Positions 1 through 6,903 of a DNA stretch of 64,000 bases are shown piece by piece. This DNA is from Sphaerothrix gracilis (GTDB lineage: Bacteria; Cyanobacteriota; Cyanobacteriia; Phormidesmidales; Phormidesmidaceae). The notes under the pieces were generated by a model. The model did no database searches. It saw only the letters and a program-made list of their open reading frames with translations, and was not told where the DNA came from. Where the stretch lies: positions 62,001 to 126,000 of the forward strand of contig NZ_JASATW010000010.1 of assembly GCF_030405905.1 (NCBI RefSeq), given 5' to 3'. Numbering within the stretch: position 1 is the stretch's first letter; each line of letters starts with the position of its first letter. The position numbers were made by a program, and so were the translations under genes.

Positions 1-2
1 AT

Positions 3-113
3 ACATACAGTATTCCTATAACCACTGCTGAAACCGAAAACAAAATTGACTCAGAAGCACCTATAAACATGGGTGAGCCTGAGTTTGATCCTCAAACTAT
101 AGGAGCGCCTTAA
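3..113 (+). CDS. 3' end of an unrecognised gene cut by the window edge
   Basis: A reading frame is open from the left edge to a TAA at 111-113, giving 36 hydrophilic residues rich in Thr, Glu, Pro and Asn and ending PQTIGAP. The next gene starts one base after this stop, which suggests a tightly packed operon of the integrated element. Nothing in the fragment identifies a family. It could be chance, but the immediate abutment with the following ATG favours a real gene end. Confidence 0.4.
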   Translation, partial: TYSIPITTAETENKIDSEAPINMGEPEFDPQTIGAP

Positions 114-114
114 G

Positions 115-924
115 ATGCCTGTACCGCCTAGCGAATTTGAGCATTTACAAAGCTCTCTCATGCTTTACTACAATCGAGAAGTTCGTAAAGCTTTTAGAGA
201 GGATATTAGCGATGATGACTACGCATCGCCGGAAGCAGTGTTACGAAATAACTGCTTAATCAAAGACAATGATACTGCTGCGATCATGACTATAAAAATG
301 CTGAATTTTTTCATGGTTCGGCAGAATAGAGGCTTGCTTGATGAGATTATCTATGGTATTCCCGCTGGAATGTATGACGAAGTAGTCACTTACAGACCGC
401 AGGTAATTTTACACTTTGAAGAACCTACAAGCCTTTACGATCCTAGAGCAGCTAAGGAAGTTGCAGCGGGAAACGTTAAGCCGCGACGTAAGCGGGTACG
501 GGCTAGCTTTCGATACATGAATGCAACCGCAGAGAGCTTTAGTAGCGCTGAAAAAACTAGGGTAACTAATGCTATAAATCAGCAATTTCCTATCTCTTAT
601 AAGTTCAAAACTGGCAGATTGAAACTCTCCTACAAAGATAAGCAACACGGCTTAGAACTTGTAGTCGCACCTTACACAAAGGCTGAAGGGCTAGACTTTA
701 TCAAGCGCATTTTAGATGTACGTCCCGAAGTTCCCTTTAATGAAGAGTTCTTGTCTGAATCAGTTTCAGGAAAGAATTTCAATAAAGTTGAGCGTAAACA
801 GATACTAGGCAAGCAGTATCAGTTACCAAAGCGACGCCCTATTGCAACAGTGAAGCTTAAACGAGCAGATCTACACCTACATGGGATGATGAAACCTGTA
901 ATTCTATTGGAGCGATACATCTAG
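115..924 (+). CDS. Hypothetical protein of the integrated element (269 aa)
   Basis: I do not recognise a family. The protein is soluble-looking, with no signal peptide or membrane segment. It has an acidic N-terminal third, a basic stretch (PRRKRVRASFRYM, residues about 122-134) and a Lys-rich C-terminal half, so nucleic-acid contact is possible but only a guess. The ATG lies one base after the previous stop, and its own TAG is directly followed by the ATG of a 33-codon frame, so the three frames look co-transcribed. The base composition is visibly A+T-richer than the flanking chromosome, in keeping with acquisition by transfer. The gene converges on the integrase. Confidence 0.75.
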   Translation: MPVPPSEFEHLQSSLMLYYNREVRKAFREDISDDDYASPEAVLRNNCLIKDNDTAAIMTIKMLNFFMVRQNRGLLDEIIYGIPAGMYDEVVTYRPQVILHFEEPTSLYDPRAAKEVAAGNVKPRRKRVRASFRYMNATAESFSSAEKTRVTNAINQQFPISYKFKTGRLKLSYKDKQHGLELVVAPYTKAEGLDFIKRILDVRPEVPFNEEFLSESVSGKNFNKVERKQILGKQYQLPKRRPIATVKLKRADLHLHGMMKPVILLERYI

Positions 925-1026
925 ATGCTTAATGATCAGTCCACTCACGATCTACTCGCTAAGCTATTGTGCCTACAGGGCGTTACTACGGTTATTCTCC
1001 TCGCTATCCTTCTAGCCCTACTCTAG
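925..1026 (+). CDS. Putative 33-residue single-pass membrane peptide
   Basis: The ATG follows the TAG of the 269-residue gene without a gap, and the frame runs 33 codons to a TAG. The product has a short polar N-terminus (MLNDQSTHDLLAK) and then a strongly hydrophobic stretch from about residue 14 to the end (VTTVILLAILLALL), the form of a tail-anchored membrane microprotein. The stop overlaps the integrase stop on the other strand by four bases. Small membrane peptides of this type occur in phages (holin-like) and in toxin-antitoxin systems, but no family can be assigned. It is too short to be certain it is translated. Confidence 0.45.
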   Translation: MLNDQSTHDLLAKLLCLQGVTTVILLAILLALL

Positions 1027-2132
1027 TAAGCGGGCTTCAGTGCTGCTAGCTGCGCTCTGCCCATGTAGGAGCGCTCAATAGTCTGAGTGCTGTTGCCTAC
1101 CCAGTTCGCTACCACGGTCGCGCTGTAGCCCGCTATAAGCTGCTGTGTGATGAATGTATCTCTAAGGCTGTAAGGCGTTGTATCTGCTGGTGCTATCTTG
1201 CTCCAGCATCGCCTACTGAAGTTGTTGTAGCTGATGGGTTTTCCTGCCTGATTCAGCAACAGAGCGTCTGAGTCTGTCTGTTCTGAATTGCTAGCTAAAT
1301 TACTTAGTAAATCAGAAAGCTTACCCGATACAGGAAATATGCGATCGCGCTTAGTTTTGGTGCTGTCGCTGTAGATGAGTCTGCCGCCTGACTGGGTAAT
1401 CGCTCTACAAAACCGGATGTGATCATGCTTAATGTCTCTCAGCCGTAGCCCTATAGCCTCAGAAGGTCTACAGCCCGTGTAAAGCATGAATAGCACCAAG
1501 TCTTTATAGCGGCTATGTGGAGCGTGCTCTAGTGCTTCATGGATAGCTGTAAGTTCGCTCGGTGAAAGCGGCCTAGCTTGATCCTCGATCTCGTAATCAG
1601 GCTTAGGCAGATCTCTATATAAGCCATCCCAGGGGTTAGCTTCTACTAAGCCTTGCTTCAATCCCCACTTATGAGCCGCTGAAAGGTGCATGAATACCCG
1701 TCTAGCCTGCTTGCCCTTACAGTTGCCTAGATACCATTTGTAGGCTTTTTGGTGCTGCTTAAGGGATTGATGAGGACATAGAGATATGTAGCGCTCAATT
1801 ACGTTGTAGGTATCCCTTACGGTTTTTTCTTTGATGCCCGTAGCGATCTTATGCCCTACATACTGCTTCCATAGCTCTATCTGTTTACTAAGCAATTTAG
1901 TAGGCAAATGAGATTGCTTGGTTCTAGGTGCATACTTCTCAAGAATTCTAGAGATCGATTGCTCTGAATCATCAAGCCTTAATTCTGCTTGCAATGTCTC
2001 TCTAAGATTCTCAGCGTCTCTAAGCTTGCTGCTTCCAGTGCTTAAGCTATAGCGCTTACCCTTTACTCTAAATCTCAGTCTGTATATGCCTCTAGGTTGC
2101 TCTATCGAGATTTTGTAGTTTCTGTTATTCAT
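1023..2132 (-). CDS. Tyrosine recombinase / integrase of a genomic island
   Basis: This is a site-specific recombinase that would cut and rejoin the tRNA-Val attachment site through a covalent tyrosine intermediate. With the ATG at 2132 it has 369 residues. An N-terminal arm-binding-like segment (IYRLRFRVKGKRYSLSTG) comes first, then an SAM-like core-binding domain, then the catalytic domain. Visible catalytic residues are Arg in TGCRPSEAIGL (about 222), Lys in the TKTKRDR loop, Arg in SLRDTF (about 324) and the nucleophile Tyr in ERSYMG (about 356). The usual histidines are Tyr in YSLR and Asn in WVGNS. I recall WVGNS as common in cyanobacterial integrases. A TTG at 2159 in frame would add nine residues. 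I prefer the ATG because the upstream stretch carries repeats that look like binding sites. The gene lies 85 bases from the tRNA fragment and points away from it. Confidence 0.9.
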   Translation of the reverse strand: MNNRNYKISIEQPRGIYRLRFRVKGKRYSLSTGSSKLRDAENLRETLQAELRLDDSEQSISRILEKYAPRTKQSHLPTKLLSKQIELWKQYVGHKIATGIKEKTVRDTYNVIERYISLCPHQSLKQHQKAYKWYLGNCKGKQARRVFMHLSAAHKWGLKQGLVEANPWDGLYRDLPKPDYEIEDQARPLSPSELTAIHEALEHAPHSRYKDLVLFMLYTGCRPSEAIGLRLRDIKHDHIRFCRAITQSGGRLIYSDSTKTKRDRIFPVSGKLSDLLSNLASNSEQTDSDALLLNQAGKPISYNNFSRRCWSKIAPADTTPYSLRDTFITQQLIAGYSATVVANWVGNSTQTIERSYMGRAQLAALKPAY

Positions 2133-2138
2133 TCTCTC

Positions 2139-2174
2139 TGATACCCAAGTGATACCCAAAAACGGGTAATCACC
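2139..2174. promoter_or_regulatory. Repeated 10-bp boxes upstream of the integrase
   Basis: TGATACCCAA occurs at 2139-2148 and again at 2150-2159, a period of 11 bp (about one helical turn). The nearby GGGTAATCA at 2164-2172 is a diverged inverted copy. The boxes lie between the integrase ATG and the tRNA-derived junction. This is where integrase arm sites, an excisionase site or an autoregulatory operator would be expected. The repeat is visible; the function is inferred. Confidence 0.45.
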
Positions 2175-2216
2175 AACGAAAAATCAGTAAGTACAGCCTT
2201 CAAAATACGCTCTGTG

Positions 2217-2262
2217 CTGCCTTACAAGCAGGATGTCACTGGTTCGAGTCCAGTACCGCCCA
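2217..2262 (+). other. 3' fragment of tRNA-Val(UAC): attachment-site junction
   Basis: The sequence holds part of the anticodon stem, the loop CTTACAA with anticodon TAC, the variable loop, a canonical T arm (GGTTCGAGTCC) and the acceptor 3' half ACCGCCCA. The D arm and 5' acceptor strand are missing: nothing like GGGCGGT lies upstream. Integrases that target tRNA genes leave the intact gene at one island end and a 3' duplicate at the other. This fragment therefore marks the right junction, and the complete tRNA-Val should lie left of this window. The first divergent position is just 5' of CTGC at 2217. Confidence 0.82.
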
Positions 2263-2359
2263 TTTACAGCCCCTCTAATTAATCTTCTTCGGCCTATGGC
2301 CTGAGAATCATCACGTTCGTGCTGTGGCAAAATAGCCCAGTGTGTCAGTGTGAGAGATC

Positions 2360-3841
2360 GTGATTCAAGCGCCGTCGTCCCAGACCGTCAATCGCTCTAA
2401 TCATCTGCTTAAAGCCGAGATTAAAGCCTATTTCGATCGCATGGCCCCAGATCTGGATCGCTGGAGCGATCGCAACCGCTACTACTACCGCGATCTAGAA
2501 CGGTTGCACCAGTTTTTGATTCCCCCTGAAAGTCGAGTGCTGGAAATTGGCTGCGGTACAGGAGATCTGCTGCGATCGCTGGCCCCGGCAGTTGGCGTCG
2601 GCATTGACTTCTCCCCAACCGTCATCGCCATCGCCCAGCACAAACATCCCCACCTACAGTTTTACTGTCTCGATGCCGAATCCCTGACGCCTGACGACTT
2701 GGGGGGTGACTCGGCCCCCTTTGACTACATCGTGCTGTCCGGGGTGTTAGGTTATCTCAGCGACATTCAAAGCGTCCTGCAGCGGCTCCAGCCCTTCTGC
2801 CATGCCAAAACCCGGCTGATTCTAACCTTTCACAACTATCTGTGGGAACCCCTGCTGCGGTTTGCCGAATCCATTGGTCAGCGTCGCCCTCAGCCAGTAC
2901 AAAGCTGGCTATCAATGGACGATATTGTCAACCTGGTGTCGATTACAGGCTATGCGCCGTTAAAGCGCGGCCGCCGTTTGCTGATGCCTAAGCGGATTCC
3001 GGTCTTGTCGGACTTGGCAAATCGCTATTTGGCTCCCCTGCCGCTGGTGAAGCATTTGGCCTTGACCAACTACGTCGTAGCGCGTCCCCAGCCAGGACTA
3101 GGGGAAAGACCGCTAAATCCAAGCTGCTCGGTGATTATTCCGGCCCGGAACGAAGCTGGCAATATTTCAGATGCGATCGCCCGTCTGCCTCAGCTTGGCT
3201 GCCACACGGAGGTAATTTTTGTCGAAGGCCACTCCAGCGATCGCACCTGGCAGGCGATTCAGGACCTGAGCCAAACCTATCGCGGCCCGTTTACCCTCAA
3301 GGCTCTGCAGCAAACCGGGAAAGGTAAGGCCGATGCGGTGCGGGTAGGGTTTGGGGCGGCCACCGGAGACGTGCTGATGATTTTGGACGCAGATTTGACG
3401 GTGCCGCCAGAGGATTTGCCGCACTTCTTGGAGGCGATCGCCTCTGGGCAAGGCGAATTTATCAACGGTTCCCGGCTGGTTTACCCGCGATCGCGGCAGG
3501 CCATGCCCTGGCTCAACACTTTAGCCAACAAGGTTTTTGCCCTGCTGTTTTCCTTTTTGCTAGAGCAGCGGCTGAAAGATACCCTCTGCGGCACTAAAGT
3601 CCTCTGGCGCAGCGACTACCAGCGGATTGCTGCCGGACGGGCCTATTTTGGTGAATTTGATCCCTTCGGCGACTTTGATCTGCTGTTTGGCGCGGCCAAG
3701 CTCAATTTGCACATTGTAGAAGTGCCGATTCGCTATCAGCCCCGCAGCTACGGCGAATCCAACATTGCCCATGTCAAAGAGGGGTTGGTGCTACTGCGGA
3801 TGTGCGCCTATGCCTGCCGCAAGCTCAAGTTTGTCCGCTAG
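2360..3841 (+). CDS. SAM-dependent methyltransferase fused to a family 2 glycosyltransferase
   Basis: Two domains are visible in 493 residues. Residues about 20-240 form a class I methyltransferase with the SAM motif VLEIGCGTGDLL (60-71). Residues about 256-490 form a GT-A fold family 2 glycosyltransferase with SVIIPARNEAGNI (257-269), a metal-binding DAD (343-345) and the acceptor region DTLCGTK, as in dolichyl-phosphate mannose synthase-like enzymes. No membrane helix is evident, so it probably acts at the cytoplasmic face on a lipid or polysaccharide acceptor, which the sequence does not reveal. The start is GTG at 2360. The gene ends with a 17-base overlap against the converging deacetylase. 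It is the first chromosomal gene after the island junction. Confidence 0.9.
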   Translation: MIQAPSSQTVNRSNHLLKAEIKAYFDRMAPDLDRWSDRNRYYYRDLERLHQFLIPPESRVLEIGCGTGDLLRSLAPAVGVGIDFSPTVIAIAQHKHPHLQFYCLDAESLTPDDLGGDSAPFDYIVLSGVLGYLSDIQSVLQRLQPFCHAKTRLILTFHNYLWEPLLRFAESIGQRRPQPVQSWLSMDDIVNLVSITGYAPLKRGRRLLMPKRIPVLSDLANRYLAPLPLVKHLALTNYVVARPQPGLGERPLNPSCSVIIPARNEAGNISDAIARLPQLGCHTEVIFVEGHSSDRTWQAIQDLSQTYRGPFTLKALQQTGKGKADAVRVGFGAATGDVLMILDADLTVPPEDLPHFLEAIASGQGEFINGSRLVYPRSRQAMPWLNTLANKVFALLFSFLLEQRLKDTLCGTKVLWRSDYQRIAAGRAYFGEFDPFGDFDLLFGAAKLNLHIVEVPIRYQPRSYGESNIAHVKEGLVLLRMCAYACRKLKFVR

Positions 3842-4745
3842 GGTGATGGGTGTGCCAGTGGCGGGCGATATCCACCCGGCGGCAAATCCAAACGCGATCG
3901 CGGCTTTGCACATAGTCTAGAAAGCGGGCCAAGGCAGCGGTGCGTCCGGGACGACCGACTAAGCGGCAGTGCAGCCCTACGCTCATCATTTTGGGCGCGT
4001 CAGCCCCTTCTGCGTACAGGGTATCGAAGGCGTCCCGCAGGTAGGTAAAAAACTGATCGCCGGCATTGAATCCGGCATAGGTGGCAAAGCGCATATCGTT
4101 GTTGTCCAGCGTGTAGGGCACCACTAAATGAGGTTTGCCGTAGTCGTGTACCCAGTAAGGCAGGTCATCAGCATAGCTATCCGAGTCGTAGAGAAAGCCG
4201 CCCTCTTCAGTGACTAAATAGCGGGTATGAGGGCTGACGCGCCCTTGATAAAATCCCAAAGGTCGCGCTCCGGCCACCTGAGTATGAATTTCGACGGCCT
4301 GGCGAATGTGTGCTCGCTCCGTTTCCGCACCCACGTACTGATAGTCAATCCAGCGGTAGCCGTGGCTGGCAATTTCCCAGTCGGCTTCGCTCATGGCGGC
4401 GATCGCCTCTGGATTACGGGCCATTGCCATCGCCACCGCAAACACAGTGACAGGTAAGCCCCGCTGGGTAAACAGCCGATGCAGGCGCCAGAACCCAGCC
4501 CGGCTGCCGTACTCATACATCGATTCCATGTTCAGGTTGCGTACGCCCAGCAGCGGCTGCGCCCCTACACTCTCTGACAAAAAAGCTTCGGAAGCCGCAT
4601 CTCCATGCAGAATGCAGTTTTCACTCCCTTCTTCGTAGTTGATGACAAACTGGAGGGCAACGCGGGCCTGCTGGGGCCACTGGGGGTCGGGCGGTGTGCG
4701 ACCGTAGCCGACAAGATCTCTGGGATAGGCAGAATCTGAGTTCAT
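3825..4745 (-). CDS. Polysaccharide deacetylase family protein, PuuE (cofactor-independent allantoinase)-like
   Basis: This NodB-fold protein has 306 residues from the ATG at 4745. It carries the PuuE-type signature NYEEGSE near the N-terminus, where classic deacetylases have a TFDDG-like motif, then MESMYEYGSRAGFWR and the SHGYRWIDYQ box (around residue 130) with a metal or substrate histidine. PuuE enzymes hydrolyse allantoin in purine degradation, while near relatives act on other amides, so the substrate is not certain. The start overlaps the sufE stop by one base (TGATG), so the two are translationally linked. A TTG one codon earlier is also possible. It converges with the glycosyltransferase gene. 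Confidence 0.85.
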   Translation of the reverse strand: MNSDSAYPRDLVGYGRTPPDPQWPQQARVALQFVINYEEGSENCILHGDAASEAFLSESVGAQPLLGVRNLNMESMYEYGSRAGFWRLHRLFTQRGLPVTVFAVAMAMARNPEAIAAMSEADWEIASHGYRWIDYQYVGAETERAHIRQAVEIHTQVAGARPLGFYQGRVSPHTRYLVTEEGGFLYDSDSYADDLPYWVHDYGKPHLVVPYTLDNNDMRFATYAGFNAGDQFFTYLRDAFDTLYAEGADAPKMMSVGLHCRLVGRPGRTAALARFLDYVQSRDRVWICRRVDIARHWHTHHPSGQT

Positions 4746-5203
4746 CAATCCGTCATAGCCGCTGTTTCAGCCGGGTCTGCGATAAAGGGCAGCACCTTTT
4801 TCTGCATAGTCTTAAAAATGTTAAAAAAGCCGTTGGCGCGAGAGGGGGTGAGGCTGACATCTAGCTGCGTCTCTTTGATGAAGTCGGGAGAAAGTGCCAC
4901 AATTTCAGCTGGTTTGAGGCCGTTTAGGGCCTGAATCAGCAGCGCTACTAACCCCTTAGTAATTTGGGCATCGGAGTCGGCCTTGAAAGCCACCGTTCCC
5001 TCATTTGTTAAGTCCGCCGTGACGTAAACCTGAGAAACACAGCCCGGTACCTTGTTCTCCGGCGTTTTCTCCGCTTCGGGAAACGCCTCTAGCTTTTTGG
5101 CAAACCACAGCAGTTGCTCGTAGCGCCGCTTCGGATCGGAGGTTCGCTGAAAGCGCTTGACGATTTTTTCAACAGAAGCAGGGCGAGAAGGGGAGGCAGA
5201 CAT
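4745..5203 (-). CDS. sufE: SufE cysteine-desulfuration protein
   Basis: SufE accepts persulfide sulfur from a SufS-type cysteine desulfurase and passes it to Fe-S cluster assembly. The 152-residue length fits the family. The acceptor cysteine is Cys55 in the motif KVPGCVSQVY, and the helical core QLLWFAKKLEAFPE and a conserved C-terminal region follow. The rest of the suf operon is not in this window; many cyanobacteria keep sufE apart from sufBCDS. It is the first gene of a two-gene unit with the PuuE-like gene. Confidence 0.96.
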   Translation of the reverse strand: MSASPSRPASVEKIVKRFQRTSDPKRRYEQLLWFAKKLEAFPEAEKTPENKVPGCVSQVYVTADLTNEGTVAFKADSDAQITKGLVALLIQALNGLKPAEIVALSPDFIKETQLDVSLTPSRANGFFNIFKTMQKKVLPFIADPAETAAMTD

Positions 5204-5293
5204 ACTCTACAGGTCGCTAGACGGCACAGCCTACAGGCGGCTACATCCCCATTGTAAAGCTATCTCTCACCGCGACTGCTGAGGATTACAGGG

Positions 5294-6184
5294 CTAGCGA
5301 GAAAGCTGCAAAATCTGGTGAAACGGGCAGCGCGATCGCGGTGGAGTTGAGGCTGCAGAAAAAGGATCGGTAGGCTCGGCAGTCAACAAATCTTCTGAAA
5401 TCGGGTCAGGATCAAAACCTGGGAGTTTTCTAGGAGGTGCCCACCGGAGAGCTTGCTGCCGCATTTTTAGAGCTTTAGTGACCAAGAAGCGCGATCGCTC
5501 AGAGGGCTGCGGCCAGTTGAGCGCCGTTAGCATGGCGTCATCAAGCAGGGCATAGACACTCGATCGCACCCAGGGACGGGCAACTGCCGGGAACCAGCCT
5601 GCCAGCATTTTCAGCACCGCATCTGCAATCAGACGGTTGGCTGCCGAGTAGCGCAAATGGTGCTGCTCAAACTGTAAATTAAACTGCTCTAGGGCTTCAT
5701 AGGTGTCAGGAAGCTGCCGGATATACATCCGCTCTCCCACTGCTCGCCAAAAGTAAAACAGCGCCAGTCGTTCTTGCTCACAGAAAGGACGCCAGCCAAA
5801 GCGGGCATTCCAGCGCACGGGTTCATAAATAAACGTGGACAGCACGTAGAGAAAGTCTGAGTTACTGATTGAATAGCGACTATGAATCGCATTCATGCGG
5901 GCGATCGCCGCTGTTCCCTGAGGGCTGTCATAGCCCCAGCGCAGCAGGTTGCTGATCAGCAAGCCGGTATCGTCATAGCGCCGCTGCGAACGGTGAACGA
6001 ACTTGCCTGTCTGCTGGAGGACTGCGGCAATACTGGGGACACAAAAGGTCCGCAACAAGGCAATTTCTAAGGCGCGATTAGTGGCCCAGGGAAAATCATA
6101 GCTAGTTGATAAATAGCAAATCTGACTGTGCTGCGTGACCGGATCAAGTGACTGAATTTGCCGTAGATACTGATATCGCTGCAT
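5294..6184 (-). CDS. MpaB-like oxygenase-domain protein (DUF2236)
   Basis: The protein has 296 residues from the ATG at 6184; a TTG at 6205 would add seven. It resembles the DUF2236 / MpaB / rubber-oxygenase catalytic domain: an RRYDDTG box around residue 70, AIARMNAIHSRYSIS (about 98-112), YEPVRWNARFGWRPF and RLPDTYEAL-like spacing. Family members use a histidine-ligated haem, and the His in MNAIHSRY is the natural candidate. The substrate is unknown. The C-terminal 50 residues are Pro/Ser-rich and look disordered. There is no membrane segment. The gene stands alone between sufE and remA. Confidence 0.75.
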   Translation of the reverse strand: MQRYQYLRQIQSLDPVTQHSQICYLSTSYDFPWATNRALEIALLRTFCVPSIAAVLQQTGKFVHRSQRRYDDTGLLISNLLRWGYDSPQGTAAIARMNAIHSRYSISNSDFLYVLSTFIYEPVRWNARFGWRPFCEQERLALFYFWRAVGERMYIRQLPDTYEALEQFNLQFEQHHLRYSAANRLIADAVLKMLAGWFPAVARPWVRSSVYALLDDAMLTALNWPQPSERSRFLVTKALKMRQQALRWAPPRKLPGFDPDPISEDLLTAEPTDPFSAASTPPRSRCPFHQILQLSR

Positions 6185-6439
6185 GGGTAGCAGTACCCCT
6201 TTCAAGAAGATAAGAGAGAATCCAGGAACTGCTTAATGCTTCAGCAAATTTAGATACGTATCCGGAAAATAAAAATAAATTTAACCTCAGGTTCAGATAA
6301 CCTAATATGTACCAGGGTTTAAAGGACTTTAGCTTAAGTAATATTGGCCCGCTCAGATAAGTGACTATACCGAAAAAGATCAATCTTTAGCCTGAAAAGA
6401 TACTGTTATATTTAAGTGTAGTCACCTAAGTGTGCTCGC

Positions 6440-6703
6440 CTAAGTGTCGCTAGTAACTTCCTTGCTGGGAACAAATCGATGCGCCACTGTCTCTGGTTGA
6501 ATAGCTGAGAGAATAATGTGACCTGAATCCATCACCACCACGGCTCGTGTCCGGCGACCGTAGGTAGCGTCAATTAGCTCACCGCGATCGCGAGCATCGG
6601 TAATTACCCGTTTAATCGGGGCCGACTCTGGACTGACAATGGCAATCACTCGGTTGGCAGAAATAATATTGCCAAACCCAATATTTATCAGCTTAATGTC
6701 CAT
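6440..6703 (-). CDS. remA: RemA-like DNA-binding regulator (DUF370)
   Basis: This 87-residue protein has the compact RemA pattern: INIGFGNIISANRVIAIVSPESAPIKR, then an Arg/Asp-rich helix (DARDRGELIDATYGRRTRAVVVMDSGHIILS). In Bacillus, RemA is a ring-forming DNA-binding activator of matrix genes. In cyanobacteria the family is conserved, and from memory it often sits beside the NFACT gene and gmk; its targets here are unknown. It is transcribed away from the NFACT gene at 6904, and the two share a 200-bp intergenic region. No gmk follows. Confidence 0.92.
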   Translation of the reverse strand: MDIKLINIGFGNIISANRVIAIVSPESAPIKRVITDARDRGELIDATYGRRTRAVVVMDSGHIILSAIQPETVAHRFVPSKEVTSDT

Positions 6704-6903
6704 GAATAACTTGCGTGGAGAACCGAGTCGGACGTTAAGAAAGAGATCCTTTAGACTTAATGGTAGCTAAAAAAAATTAAGGCGATCGCGCTGGATGGAG
6801 ACTCGCGGCGAGTTGCGGGGCTAGCGGGTCATGGAGTCCGAATAAAGCCTGAATATCGCCCATATTTTTTTAATTTACCTATATTGTTCGGACGGTCTTG
6901 AAA

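Noticed and set aside
6144..6383. 79-residue minus-strand frame upstream of the MpaB-like gene
   Set aside because: It overlaps the start of that gene in another frame and has a hydrophobic A+T-driven composition.
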